NCBI RefSeq assembly: GCF_014873495.1
Contig: NZ_JADBGF010000001.1
Coordinates: 124,001 to 188,000, forward strand
Source: Streptomyces stelliscabiei
Lineage (GTDB): Bacteria > Actinomycetota > Actinomycetes > Streptomycetales > Streptomycetaceae
Direction: 5' to 3'
DNA length: 64,000 nucleotides
A program made the position numbers and the translations under genes. Within the stretch, counting starts at the first letter, position 1. Each line of letters begins with the position of its first letter. The notes under the pieces are model-generated. The model ran no database searches. It was not told the DNA's origin and saw only the letters and a list, made by a program, of their open reading frames with translations. Shown here piece by piece: positions 8,262 to 17,629 of this stretch.

Positions 8262-8653
8262 CGGGCCGCTCGCGGGCTGGTGCCGTAGGTGTGCGGGTCG
8301 ACAGGCCGCTCGGCCTTGGGCAGGTGGGCGACGACGAGCCGGTAGGAGTCGGTGACGAGCTCCCTGATGAGCTCCTCGTCGACGCCTTCTCCGCTCTCCA
8401 GTGTGATCCAGTGCTTCTTGTTCATGTGGTAGCCGGGGGTGATGTGGCTGTACTGCTCCCGCAGGGCGTGGGCCTCGCCGGGGTCCACCTTGAGGATCAC
8501 GACGGGACGCCCCGGGACTTCGGTCATCAGCATGAACACCTTGCCGCGCACCTTGTAGACCTCCCAGTCGGGGCCGAAAGGATGCTCCAGCTGAGCTCCG
8601 GGGAGTTCCTCGGCGCAGTCGGCGGCGGACTTGTGCAGGGCCGATCCGTTCAT
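8258..8653 (-). CDS. MmcQ/YjbR family protein (copy 1 of a tandem pair)
   Basis: This 131-residue paralogue of the downstream gene has the same blocks: HPFGPDWEVYKVRGKVFMLM, VVILKVDPGEAHAL, YSHITPGYHMNKKHWITLE and YRLVVAHLPKAERP. The ATG at 8653 is preceded by GAGGAAGGC. The two copies clearly arose by tandem duplication but have diverged, so they may form a heterodimer (inference). Confidence 0.88.
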   Translation of the reverse strand: MNGSALHKSAADCAEELPGAQLEHPFGPDWEVYKVRGKVFMLMTEVPGRPVVILKVDPGEAHALREQYSHITPGYHMNKKHWITLESGEGVDEELIRELVTDSYRLVVAHLPKAERPVDPHTYGTSPRAAR

Positions 8654-8785
8654 GGGGCGTTGCCTTCCTCAGGTGGTGACGGGCTGTGGCATCGAGGAAT
8701 CTGGAGGGCGCACCGCGCGGGCGCGGTGGCTCGTCCCATCCTTCCGCCACAGCCGCCCAGAAGGACGGTAGGCTGCGGACACGTG

Positions 8786-9715
8786 ATGGTCGGTAAGGGA
8801 CACCCTGACTCGAGTGGAAGCGCGGCCGGTCCGGCTGTGGTTCCACTGTTCGGTTTCCAGCCCCCGGTCGGTACTCCCTACGGCCTTGAGGTGAGTACCG
8901 TCGAGAACTTCTTCGCCCAGCACGACGACTGGCCGTGGAACCCGCCCCGTCCGGGCCGTGCCACCTTCCACTACCTCATCGCGGTCACCGAGGGTGAGCT
9001 GCGGCACGACGTCGACCACGTCACGCGGAGTGTCGCCCCCGGCCAGTGGCTGTGGGTGCGCCCCGGGCACGCGCAGTGCTGGCATCCGCCCGGCACTGCC
9101 CGCGGCCCGTTCATCCTGTTCGAACCGGACGTGCTGCGGCCCGACCTCGCCCGTCTCCTGACTCCGCTCACCGCGCACGAGGCCCCTGCCGTACTCAGCC
9201 CGCACCCCGACGACACCGCCTGGCTCCAGCAGACGGCACTCCAGCTCCTGGATGAACACCGCGCACTGGGACGTCGCCCCCTCGACACCCACCACGCCCT
9301 GCGGCGCAGCCTGCTCGAATCGCTGCTGCTGCGCCTGGCCAACTCCCCGGGCGTCGCCCCCCTCGGCACAGCCACACCCGGCACCGGCCGTGCCGACCGG
9401 TACGGGCGTTTCCTGGACGCCCTGGAGCTGCACTTTCGCGAGTTGCACCAAGCCGCGGACTACGCCCAGTTGCTCGGCTGCTCGGTCCGCACCCTCAGCC
9501 GTGCCGCCCGGGACGCCACCGGCAAGGGAGTACGTGAACTCATCGACGAGCGGCGCCTCCTGGAAGCCCGGCGCCTGCTGGGAGCTGCCCGGTGGGACGC
9601 CCGGAGCGTGGCCGTCCACCTCGGCTTCACCGACCCCGCGAACTTCGGCCGCTTCTTCCGCGACCGCACCGGCCTCACCCCGGCCGCCTTCGCCGACCGC
9701 GCAGCGAGGATGTGA
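8786..9715 (+). CDS. AraC family transcriptional regulator
   Basis: This 309-residue regulator has an N-terminal cupin-like sensing half (ATFHYLIAVTEGELRHDVDH, PGQWLWVRPGHAQCW) and a C-terminal double helix-turn-helix (YAQLLGCSVRTLSRAARDAT at about 228-247; SVAVHLGFTDPANFGRFFRD at about 276-295). It resembles the AraC-ligand-binding/HTH_18 type. ATG at 8786 and GTG at 8783 are both possible; the Shine-Dalgarno site is weak. A degenerate 220-bp copy of its HTH region lies at 10652-10870. It converges with a TetR gene. Confidence 0.88.
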   Translation: MVGKGHPDSSGSAAGPAVVPLFGFQPPVGTPYGLEVSTVENFFAQHDDWPWNPPRPGRATFHYLIAVTEGELRHDVDHVTRSVAPGQWLWVRPGHAQCWHPPGTARGPFILFEPDVLRPDLARLLTPLTAHEAPAVLSPHPDDTAWLQQTALQLLDEHRALGRRPLDTHHALRRSLLESLLLRLANSPGVAPLGTATPGTGRADRYGRFLDALELHFRELHQAADYAQLLGCSVRTLSRAARDATGKGVRELIDERRLLEARRLLGAARWDARSVAVHLGFTDPANFGRFFRDRTGLTPAAFADRAARM

Positions 9716-9853
9716 CAGAAACCCGGCGAGGCCCCTTGCCCGTCGGGAGGCGTTGACTCCCTCAGCGGTATGCGTGCGCTCCCATGCAATCCCCCAACCC
9801 CCGCCGGAGGCCGGCCCGCGTGTTACGACCCCATCGGGGCCAGTCCTCTGCCC

Positions 9854-10414
9854 TCACCGGTCCGCGTCGTGTCGGGCAAGACCGTCGAGGATGACGTTCA
9901 TCAGAGACCGTGCCCTCCGATCCCACTCATCCCGGTCCAGTCGGCCGAGGTATGCCATGAGTAGCAGGACCCCGTGGGCGTCCACGTCTGCGCGGATGGA
10001 ACCTGCCCCTTTCCCGGCATCCAGCAGGTGAGCGAGGGCACCCTCGATGGGGTTGTGGCTGTGGGCCACAACGTCCTGCCAGGCCGCCGCCTCAAGCGCT
10101 GCCAGGACGCCGCGCTTGATCTCCGCGTAGTCGATCACTCGGTCGAGCCAGTGACGCAAGGCTTCTAGAGGCTGGTGTTCCGCCAGAAGATCGGAGGCGG
10201 CAGCCACGAGTTCGTCGACATCGCGCCGGTAGACCTCGGCGAGGAGCGCTTCGCGGTTGGGAAAGTGCCGGTAGAGCGTTCCTTGTCCTACACCGGCGCG
10301 CTTGGCGATCTCGCTGAGGCGGACGTGGTCAGACTCGGCAAGGGCTGCGCGGGCGGCCTGCAGTATGCGGGTCCGGTTCTGCGTCGCATCCCGACGGCGT
10401 GCTGGCGCGCTCAT
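9854..10414 (-). CDS. TetR family transcriptional regulator
   Basis: This 186-residue regulator has the helix-turn-helix RTRILQAARAALAESDHVRL ... GVGQGTLYRHFPNREALLAE at residues 14-55 and a SbtR-like helical C-terminus. The ATG at 10414 follows GAGGAGAGG and fits the family N-terminus, so the long upstream open frame is not coding. No divergent partner gene survives: the region upstream holds only the AraC relic. Confidence 0.9.
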   Translation of the reverse strand: MSAPARRRDATQNRTRILQAARAALAESDHVRLSEIAKRAGVGQGTLYRHFPNREALLAEVYRRDVDELVAAASDLLAEHQPLEALRHWLDRVIDYAEIKRGVLAALEAAAWQDVVAHSHNPIEGALAHLLDAGKGAGSIRADVDAHGVLLLMAYLGRLDRDEWDRRARSLMNVILDGLARHDADR

Positions 10415-10651
10415 AGGCCTCTCCTCATGTTCCGCCCACCACATGGACACGCATCCGGGCGGGCCGGCCGTGCACAGGAAGGCGGAAACGAGGAGGAGGT
10501 GAACTCCTGACTTCACTGCGGCCGCTGCCGCGGCTTTGTCGCCCTGCCCGTCGACAGCGTCCGTCTTACCGCGGGCGGCTCCGCTCGCGCCCGCGGTGAG
10601 GACCACTGCGCCGGCACCTTCCATTCGGGCTGCCCGGCACGGCCGGCCCCG

Positions 10652-10870
10652 GGCCGTGCCGACAGGTATGTCGCTTCCTGGACACCCCGGAGCTGCTCCT
10701 CCGCGAGCTGCACCAAGCCGCGGACTACGCCGAGTTGCTCGGCTGCTGGGTCCGCACCCTCAGCCGTGCCGCCCGGAACGCCACCGGCAAGGGAGTGACA
10801 CGAACTCATCGACGGGTGACGCCAACTGGAAGCCCGGCGCCTGCTGGGAGGTGCCCGGTGGGATGCCCGG
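10652..10870 (+). pseudogene. Degenerate partial copy of the AraC regulator C-terminus
   Basis: This stretch aligns with 9385-9604 of the intact AraC gene with long exact runs (for example CAAGCCGCGGACTACGCC and CACCCTCAGCCGTGCCGCCC). It carries point changes and small indels, including an inserted base pair after GGGAGTG that destroys the frame. It has no start and no second HTH. It is a duplication scar rather than a gene. Confidence 0.8.
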
Positions 10871-10880
10871 ACCCTTCCGG

Positions 10881-11312
10881 TCAGGAAGCGATCTTCTCCG
10901 TCGCGGTCTGGGAGAACGCCCAGTTGGAGTGCGCGATGCGCCACTGGCCGTCGATGAGGCGGTAACCGTGGGTGGCGTTCCAGGCGCGCAGCTGCTTCTC
11001 CTTGCCGTTCTCGTCGAGCACGAAGGTCTTCAGGTTGTACGCCAGGACAGCGAAGTCACCGCTGTCGCTGACGTGGACCTGCCAATTAAGGTACTCGCTG
11101 CGCACGATGTTCGGGTTGGAGTAGATGGAGTCGATCCATGCGATGACCTTGTCCCGGCCGACCACGATGTTCTCGAGGATCGGGTCGAAATAGCTGACCT
11201 CCTCGGCGAACCCGTCGAGGTAGCCGCGGTTGTCACCGGCGCTCCACCGCTCGTTGAAGGACTTCTCCAGCCCGATGATGGTCTTGCTGACTTCTTCCTT
11301 GTTCACGCTCAC
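10881..11312 (-). CDS. SnoaL-like/NTF2-fold nuclear transport factor-type protein
   Basis: This 143-residue cytoplasmic single-domain protein has the cone-shaped NTF2 fold: an N-terminal helix pair (KTIIGLEKSFNERWSAGD), YFDPILENIVVGRDKVIAWI, and a closing beta-sheet with GYRLIDGQWRIAHSNWAF. This matches the DUF4440/SnoaL_3 type. The GTG start at 11312 is preceded by GAAGGAAG. It is the last gene of a probable three-gene unit (carboxylesterase, MDR reductase, this gene; gaps of 53-59 bp). Its role is unknown, possibly a small hydrolase or binding protein acting on the same substrate. Confidence 0.85.
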   Translation of the reverse strand: MSVNKEEVSKTIIGLEKSFNERWSAGDNRGYLDGFAEEVSYFDPILENIVVGRDKVIAWIDSIYSNPNIVRSEYLNWQVHVSDSGDFAVLAYNLKTFVLDENGKEKQLRAWNATHGYRLIDGQWRIAHSNWAFSQTATEKIAS

Positions 11313-11365
11313 GGCGCTTCCTTCACGTGTCTTGTCGTCGGCCTGCCGACCGGGAGATGTGTTGC

Positions 11366-12406
11366 TCAGTGGTCAAGGCTGTCGACGCCGTCGAGTACGA
11401 CGACGTGCTTGCCGGGCGTGGACCCGGCTTCGACGTCGGCCTGGGCCTCTCGTACCTGCTCGAGCCCTTGGTAGACCTTCGCGACAGGCGCCATGAGCCG
11501 CCCGTGAGCGATGGCCTCAAGCTGCCGCTGGAAGACCGGCGCCGGCAGATCGCCGGCCGCGCCACCGTAGCTGGTCAGCCGCACCCCGAACGGAATCATG
11601 AACGGGGTGAAGTCGGGGATGCTCCACGCCCCTGCCAGCGCGCCGGTGAAGCAGACGGTGCCGTGTTTCCGTACGCACGTCAGGGTGTCGGGCAGAACAG
11701 AGCAGCCGACCAGTTCGAGGGCGGCGTCCACGCCGCCCGGCGCGAGGGCCCGTACCTGCGCGGCGATACTGCCGTCGTCCATGACCGGATGGTCGACCCC
11801 GACGGCACGCAGGTCGCCGGTCCTGACTGCGTGGCGCGTGGTGGCGATGACGGTGGCGCCGAGCTTCTTGGCCAGCGTGGCCGCGCTCAGCCCGACCGTG
11901 GAGGTGCCGCCGCGGATCAGCAGCGTCTGCCCGGCCTTGAGGTCCAGGCCGGTGGTCAGCGATCCGTAAGCGGTCTGGAACATCTCCGGCAGCGCACCGA
12001 CGACCTCCCACGGCAGGCCGGACTCGAACGGGATGACCTGCGCCGCGGGGACGGTCACGTACTGGGCGTACGCGCCGTCGTACGAGCGGCCCATGCCGCC
12101 CATCATCGTGGCCACCTGCTGTCCCGGCCGCAGCTCGCTGACCTCGTCGGCCTCGTCGACCACACCGACGCCCTCGATGCCGGGCACACGCGGGTAGGTG
12201 ACCTCCGCGTCCGACTCGCCCTTGCGGGTGGTGACCTCGGACTCGTTGACACCGAACGCCTTCACCCTGATGCGCACCCAGCCCGGTTTACGTACGGGCA
12301 CCGGCACATCCTGGATCGCCAGTGCTTCGAGGCCACCGGGCCGGGCGACGACGACGGCCCGCATCGTCGCCGGTGCGCCTCCGCCTGCTGTTGTCGGTTG
12401 GCTCAT
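11366..12406 (-). CDS. Zinc-free MDR family NADPH:quinone reductase-like alcohol dehydrogenase
   Basis: This 346-residue medium-chain dehydrogenase has a GroES-like N-terminal domain (PGWVRIRVKAFGVNESEV, PRVPGIEGVGVVDE) and a Rossmann domain with RGGTSTVGLSAATLAKKLGA at about 165-184. The structural zinc cysteines are absent, as in quinone oxidoreductases. The ATG at 12406 has a weak site (GGAACCCC). It lies between the esterase and the SnoaL-like gene on the same strand, so it probably acts on a product of the esterase (inference). Confidence 0.9.
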   Translation of the reverse strand: MSQPTTAGGGAPATMRAVVVARPGGLEALAIQDVPVPVRKPGWVRIRVKAFGVNESEVTTRKGESDAEVTYPRVPGIEGVGVVDEADEVSELRPGQQVATMMGGMGRSYDGAYAQYVTVPAAQVIPFESGLPWEVVGALPEMFQTAYGSLTTGLDLKAGQTLLIRGGTSTVGLSAATLAKKLGATVIATTRHAVRTGDLRAVGVDHPVMDDGSIAAQVRALAPGGVDAALELVGCSVLPDTLTCVRKHGTVCFTGALAGAWSIPDFTPFMIPFGVRLTSYGGAAGDLPAPVFQRQLEAIAHGRLMAPVAKVYQGLEQVREAQADVEAGSTPGKHVVVLDGVDSLDH

Positions 12407-12465
12407 GTCGGGGTTCCTTACTCTGTTCGCCCCCGGGTGCACTGCTCGGGGTCTCCCGGTGACCG

Positions 12466-13920
12466 TCAGGGGCGGGCGATGTTCTCGAACTGGTCGAGGA
12501 CCGCCTGGTAGTGGGCGCTGGGCTCGTAGGGAGGGTTGCCGACGCTTTCCGAGGTGGGCCGGTCCGTGACGGCAGGCCACAGGCGCCTCTGCTCGCCGGT
12601 GACGAAGTCGAGGACGATGTCGCGGATACGCGTGTCACGGGCGGCCTGTCCGGGGGTGCGGCCCGGCTGTTCCCGGCCGACCAGGGCGTACATCTCGGTG
12701 CCGTGCACGGCGGGCGCGCCCTCGGCGGGCCCGATCGCCAGGAGATGGGCGTTGCCGCCCGCGGCGGCGTGGGCCAGAGCACCGCGGGCTGCGGGGAGCG
12801 TGAAGATGTAGTCCGTCAGGAGGGCGGCGCGGACTTCGGCAGGGGTGCGGCCGCCCTGGTCGTAGATGTGGACGATCTTCTTGGCGCGGGAGCGGGGAAT
12901 GCGCCACCTTGCGACTTCGTCGGTGACGCGGTCGACTGTGTGCGGGTCGAACCGGTCGAGGTCGTTCGCCACCCACCAGCCCATCTCGTCACTGGCCGTG
13001 CTCAGGAGTACGTCGATGTCCCGGTGCGAGCCCGAGGCCAGGACGTCCAGGGGGTGGGCGTGCAGCACCCCGCCGGGCTGTTCGGCGTCCAGGACCACGC
13101 CGAGGCTCTGGTTGTCCCTCCCGCCACGGACTCCGAGATCCGTCGGACAGACCTTGCGCAGGGCGGCCACCAGGGACGCCGCGTCGAGATCGATCAGCTT
13201 GTCGGGGTTGCCCGCGACACCGAGTTCGGTGACGAACCGCTGCGCGAGCTCCTCGGCCCACCAGGCCGGGACGAGACGCGAGGGCGCGCCGGAGAACCCG
13301 GCCAGGCGCCGGTACAGGCCGTCCGCGGAAGAGGCACCGAGCAGCCCGAGAGACAGGTAAGCGCCAGCGCTGTGGCCGAAGACGGTGACCTGGTCCGGGT
13401 CGCCGCCGAAGGAGGCGATGTTCTGCCTGACCCAGGTGAGCGCGGCGATGACGTCCTGCAGGCAGAGGTTGCCGGCCTCGGCGAGCCGCCCGCCGTACTG
13501 GGAGAGCGAGAGCGCGCCCAGTGCGCCGAGCCGGTAGTTGACCGACACGCTCACCACACGTCCCGTCGCGGCGAGACCGGCGGCGTTCGAGGTGGTCTGC
13601 GTGTTCGCGCCGAACTCGAATCCACCGCCATGGATGTACACGGCCACCGGAAGCGCCTTCCCGGCCGGCTGCTCGGGAGCCCACACGTTCAGGTTCAGGC
13701 AGTCCTCGCCCGTCCCGCTGTCCGCTTCGAGCCAGTCGCCGCTGTCGGGCTGGACAGAGACGACGCCCTTACGGTCATAGGGGCGGTCCGGATCGAAGTC
13801 CGCGACCACCGGGCGGCGGTACCGCTCGGCGGTGGCGTACCGGATCCCCCACCAGGAGCGCACTCCCGGTGCAGTCGGAGCCTTGGGCGCGGACGCGGAC
13901 AGGGACGCGGTCGCGGTCAT
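12466..13920 (-). CDS. Type B carboxylesterase
   Basis: This 484-residue alpha/beta hydrolase of the carboxylesterase/lipase family has the oxyanion loop [10 protein letters not shown] with HGGG at 97-100, the nucleophile elbow [10 protein letters not shown] with Ser184, and EDCLNLNVW at 72-80, a type B signature. There is no signal peptide, so it is probably cytoplasmic. The ATG at 13920 follows GGAAGGAA; an upstream in-frame ATG is disregarded. It is the first gene of the three-gene minus-strand unit. Substrate unknown. Confidence 0.93.
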   Translation of the reverse strand: MTATASLSASAPKAPTAPGVRSWWGIRYATAERYRRPVVADFDPDRPYDRKGVVSVQPDSGDWLEADSGTGEDCLNLNVWAPEQPAGKALPVAVYIHGGGFEFGANTQTTSNAAGLAATGRVVSVSVNYRLGALGALSLSQYGGRLAEAGNLCLQDVIAALTWVRQNIASFGGDPDQVTVFGHSAGAYLSLGLLGASSADGLYRRLAGFSGAPSRLVPAWWAEELAQRFVTELGVAGNPDKLIDLDAASLVAALRKVCPTDLGVRGGRDNQSLGVVLDAEQPGGVLHAHPLDVLASGSHRDIDVLLSTASDEMGWWVANDLDRFDPHTVDRVTDEVARWRIPRSRAKKIVHIYDQGGRTPAEVRAALLTDYIFTLPAARGALAHAAAGGNAHLLAIGPAEGAPAVHGTEMYALVGREQPGRTPGQAARDTRIRDIVLDFVTGEQRRLWPAVTDRPTSESVGNPPYEPSAHYQAVLDQFENIARP

Positions 13921-15115
13921 GGCGTCAGATTCCTTCCGGTGTGGTTCGGATTTTGCGCACGGCGTGTCGGCGGCGATCGCCCGCTGTGACACTCACCAAG
14001 CATTCCCTGGACTCCGGTGCGTCGCCGGGCGGACAGCAGTCACCCGATGGTCATCAGGTGACACTTCGGCTGCGAGACCTCGGTGCAGGCCATGCACAAC
14101 CGCTCCGTGGCCGACGGCCGGATCGTCGGCGAACGGCGCCAGCGCGAGCTCCTCAGGGTGATGCAGCAGATCGGTGCCGTACCGGATCGTGTACCTCGTA
14201 GCGCCGGGTGAACCTTCTGTCGTGCGGGATTGCCGCTGCCGGGAGATACGGCGCGGTGGCAGAGGACGAATGCCCGCACCGGAGTGCAGGCGCCGGCGCG
14301 GCTCACCGCAAGAGGTCGATCTCTTCTCCTTGATCCGGCGCGCGCGGTCAGCACCCGCTGCGGTGAGAGCTGTACGCCTTGTCACCGCGACCGGGCCGTG
14401 TGTGGAAGTCCTCGCCCTGCGGGCGAATACTGCAACCGTCGAATACCGAGACTCCCAGTGGATCCGCGAAACGAGCGAGGCCATCGTGGGCGCGACCACC
14501 GGCTCTCCGATCGCTCCCCGCACGCTGTTGCTCGGCAGGTAAGACGACCAACGGCCACAGACCTCTCCCCCGCCGACGTCCCCCGCCCGGTGTCATCGCC
14601 GCGCTGACGGCGGCCGGGCGCGGCGGCCCCGCCGACGCGCAACCGGCTGAGCGCGCCCCGATCCCCGGCTGCGTCCGCGCCGCCCATCCCGCCCTCCCTC
14701 ATCCTCAACTCCAGCCAGGGCATGGTCGGAGGGGGGCGCAACGGGGATGTCAGCGGCCCGACATGTGGGAGAGCCGGGGCTTGCCGTGGTGGAGATCGCG
14801 GCGTGCGACGACCAGACGCCTTCGCCGTCCAGGAACTGCTCGCCGGACGGTGAGCGACTTCATCGGCCGACCGCACGACACGAAACCCGGGGCAGCCCGG
14901 CGTCCGTTTGCGCTGCTACCTGGACCCGTACCGCCAGTGCCTGCGGCCACTCTGCCCTGGAACTCGACGAACCGACAGTCGCCCAGCGGCCCGGCGGTGA
15001 GGTGACCGCCAGGAGAAACTGGGTCCAGTGCCCGAAAGTACGGTGAAGAAACCGGGGAAATCGACCGTGTGTTCTTGCGTTCGCCGGGCACGAGGAGCGA
15101 CGGAGGTTGATAACT
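13921..15115. other. 1.2-kb stretch without a convincing gene
   Basis: No frame has both a ribosome-binding site and a recognisable product. A short plus-strand fragment at 14060-14212 (SVQAMHNRSVADGRIVGERR, then QRELLRVMQQIGAVP) looks like a real protein C-terminus with an in-frame stop just before it, so it may be a relic. The rest appears to be decayed or spacer DNA. Confidence 0.5.
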
Positions 15116-15286
15116 ATGGTTCCCCTGCTTCTCGTTCTTCTGTTGGCTCTGATCCTCTTCGGCGCAGGTTTCGCGCTGAAGGCCCTGTGGTGGATCGCCG
15201 TCATCGTGCTGGTCGTCTGGCTGCTGGGCTTCGTCATGCGCTCCGCGGACACAGGCGGCCGCAGGGGTCGCTGGTATCGCTGGTAA
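15116..15286 (+). CDS. Small hydrophobic membrane protein (56 residues)
   Basis: The ATG at 15116 follows CGGAGG. The product has two nearly continuous hydrophobic helices (MVPLLLVLLLALILFGAG and LWWIAVIVLVVWLLGFVM) joined by Ala-Leu-Lys-Ala, and an Arg-rich tail ending GRRGRWYRW. Such short hydrophobic proteins of the same pattern are widespread in Streptomyces, without known function. It is followed 15 bp later by a strong hairpin, consistent with a monocistronic transcript. Confidence 0.85.
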   Translation: MVPLLLVLLLALILFGAGFALKALWWIAVIVLVVWLLGFVMRSADTGGRRGRWYRW

Positions 15287-15289
15287 TCC

Positions 15290-15726
15290 GCCAAACAGCA
15301 GCATGCCTGTGGGCTCCGGATACGTCCGGGGCCCACAGGCATGTCCCGGATCAGGACCTCTCTCTGCAGCCCCTCCCGCTGCCATACGCAATCCTCGCCC
15401 AGCACGGCCCACGTGTTCGGGTCGCTCTCGTACGGCGCCCCCGGCGCCACCCCCGATCCGACCGTCTCCGGATCGACGATCACCTTCCGGACGAACGCCC
15501 ACGCATCGGCCGCGGTGTGCGGCTGCTCCGCCGGGTCCGCCTGCTCCGTCGGCGAGGCCGCGGGTAAGGCGCCGGTGACCGCGTCCGTGTCGGTGGCCCC
15601 CCTCTCCGCGTCACCCTCGCTCCGGGCGGCATCCGGGCTCGACTCACGCGACGTCTCCCCGCCCGGACCATTGCCGCCGTCCGTACAGCCGGCCAGCAGC
15701 GTCGCGCACGTCATCACGACCCCGCA
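15290..15726 (-). pseudogene. Lipoprotein-like remnant
   Basis: The minus-strand frame contains a lipobox (TLLAGC), a low-complexity Asp/Ala/Thr-rich linker and a globular segment (AWAFVRKVIVDPETVGSGV, NTWAVLGEDCVWQREGL). The signal peptide lacks a positive n-region in frame, and a GTG with a Shine-Dalgarno site just upstream is in another frame. The C-terminus runs into the hairpin at 15302-15343 rather than a normal end. Both ends look broken. Confidence 0.5.
15302..15343 (+). terminator. Strong hairpin after the small membrane protein gene
   Basis: Perfect 13-bp arms CATGCCTGTGGGC and GCCCACAGGCATG enclose a 16-bp loop that itself contains TCCGGA/TCCGGG. There is no U-tract, as is common for actinobacterial terminators. 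It also cuts across the 3' end of the decayed lipoprotein frame on the other strand. Confidence 0.75.
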
Positions 15727-16102
15727 GACCAGCCGGGCTTCGCATACGTCACGATCTCTCCCCTCGTCGCATGCTCACCTTCCGGTTCCAAGCTCCGAGT
15801 GACCGCCGCCGCACACGCCCGTGTCAACGGCCGCTGTTCCATGCCTGTACCGATGCAGCGCCGGTACCGGCCGATTCCCTCAACACCCTTCCTTCTCAAG
15901 GTAGTTCAGAGTGCTCATGATGTGCGCGATATGGCTCCGTGAACTGCCGGCAACCAGCAACGCCGACGCCTGGCGCGCGGTCCGGACCACATCGGGGCGG
16001 GCCCCGGGTCACCCTCATGCCGTAGCGATGCAAGCGCTTTCGGCGGCGATGACGGTGGTCGTGGACAGGGAACCATGAGCCGCGTTGGGGCGTTCTCACA
16101 GC
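15727..16102. other. Intergenic stretch, nothing recognised
   Basis: There is no gene with a credible start and product in either direction. It separates the lipoprotein relic from the DksA-like gene. Confidence 0.5.
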
Positions 16103-16558
16103 ATGGGTGATGCATCCCGCCACGACCCCGGGTCGCCCGCCTTCCCGGCCGCCCGCGCGCGCCTTGTGGCCGCCCGCGCGCGCCTTGTGGCCGCCCGCGC
16201 CGAGACCCTCGCCCGGGCGGCCGCGCTGAGCCGCGACTTCGACGGGATCGTCGCGGCGAATGCCCTGATCGCAGTCGACGACGAGCACGACCCCGAAGGA
16301 GGCACCACCGCTTTCGAGCGGGCCCACGTAGCCGCCCTCATCGCGCAAGCACGCGAGCACCTGGAGGAACTGGACCGGGCGTTGGAACGACTCGACCGCG
16401 GACAGTACGGACGGTGCGAAGGCTGCGGCATGACGATCACGCCCGAGCGCCTGGAGATCCGTCCGGCGGCGACCATGTGTGTCCGCTGCGCCGGATCCGA
16501 CACGCGGCCGCCGCCACGCACCGGCCGCACGCTACGGCGTCCGCCGCACAACACGTGA
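16103..16558 (+). CDS. TraR/DksA-type C4 zinc finger protein
   Basis: This 151-residue protein has an Ala/Arg-rich helical N-terminal half and a C-terminal four-cysteine zinc finger with C105/C108 and C126/C129 (CEGCGMTI ... TMCVRCAG). The sequence RLDRGQYGRCEGCG is the TraR/DksA signature. DksA proteins enter the RNA polymerase secondary channel; many short actinobacterial relatives are untested. A perfect tandem duplication of about 20 bp encodes RARLVAA twice (residues 18-31), lengthening the coiled-coil. ATG at 16103 is preferred over an upstream TTG at 16085. Confidence 0.85.
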   Translation: MGDASRHDPGSPAFPAARARLVAARARLVAARAETLARAAALSRDFDGIVAANALIAVDDEHDPEGGTTAFERAHVAALIAQAREHLEELDRALERLDRGQYGRCEGCGMTITPERLEIRPAATMCVRCAGSDTRPPPRTGRTLRRPPHNT

Positions 16559-16574
16559 GCAACGGACCGAGTGC

Positions 16575-17060
16575 CGGATCCGGACTCGGTCTTGAACCTT
16601 TCCGTGCAGGAGATGCCGGCCGGGCAGGTGAGCCGGCCACCGGGGAGCCCACCGGCCGCATTCTGCTCGGCGTCCCAACAGACGTTGATCGGCTGTGATC
16701 GGGCGGCGATCTCCCGCTGTCGTGGCCACGGCCACGTAGGGCAGGAAAGGCGAGTCACGGCCGCCGTCGGGTACCTGCCGCAGAGCAACAGCCGCCGGCA
16801 TTCCTTCGGGGTGCTCCGCACGCCCCACCAGGGCGGCGCGCACCGCCTCCCACACCCGTATCCCCGCGATTTGATCAGCCCCGTCACCTACCCTGTACAC
16901 ATCGTCGCCGAAGTCGACGTTCTCGCCGGTGCCGCCATTGACGTCATAACCGCGCGACCACCACTCCAGTCGAAGTTCGCTGTCGCCGTGGGTCCGGACC
17001 AGGTTTGCTGCGTGTACTCGGCTGATATGCCGTCGGGTTACGAGAGTTCGGGACCTCGGG
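16575..17060 (-). pseudogene. Fragment of an unknown protein
   Basis: The minus-strand frame reads LVRTHGDSELRLEWWSRGYD, then a Gly/Asp-rich segment (GGTGENVDFGDDVYRVGDGA) and IRVWEAVRAALVG. The composition is protein-like and unlike shadow frames. The N-terminus has no start and the C-terminus runs into nonsense-like sequence. No family recognised. Confidence 0.35.
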
Positions 17061-17089
17061 TGCGGCGACGGTAGTGGCAGCGTCTGGTG

Positions 17090-17620
17090 ATGGCCGCCTG
17101 GTCGCGCCTGCGCCAGTGGGATCAGTTCATCGCGTGGCCGGTGCGCGCGCTGTACCCGCCGGACCGGGTGGTCGCCAGCAGACGCCGCAGCCAGCCCGGA
17201 TCGTGGGTGTACGCGTTGCCGGGAGCGTCGTGTTCGCGAAGGCGGCGCAGGACCGCCTCCCGCTCCCGCTCGGCGCAGAAGGCGATGTAGGCCAGGCCAG
17301 ACGCGCCGAGCAGCATGTGCGAACGGAAGCCGATGGGTGCGACGGGGACGAGTTCGTCGAAGTACAGCTTGGGGTGTGTTGGTGGCGATCGTTTCCCCGT
17401 AGTCCAGCCGTGGCACGGTCAGCACCGACGGACACATCACACGCTCGCACAGCTCTTCCAGGACCGGGGACGCCAGCTCGCCGAGCCACTCGGCGTCGTT
17501 GTACGGGGCTTGCAGCCGCAGGCGTGGGTCTCCGCGGCGGCGTTGGTGCCGGGCGTTGTGGCGTACGAGCCCCTGGAGGGCGCCCCGCCCTTCACGGGAC
17601 CGTACGAGCACGACTACCAG
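17090..17620 (-). pseudogene. IclR family regulator remnant, HTH missing and frameshifted
   Basis: Two frames together give an IclR effector-binding domain: YNDAEWLGELASPVLEELCE and VPRLDYGETIATNTPQ in one, then FRSHMLLGASGLAYIAFCAE and EREAVLRRLREHD to WLRRLLATTRSGGYSARTG in the next. The shift lies near 17370. The N-terminal winged helix-turn-helix is absent, with only a short LVRHNAR trace before the domain. It cannot encode a working DNA-binding protein. Confidence 0.6.
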
Positions 17621-17629
17621 GATCAGCAC

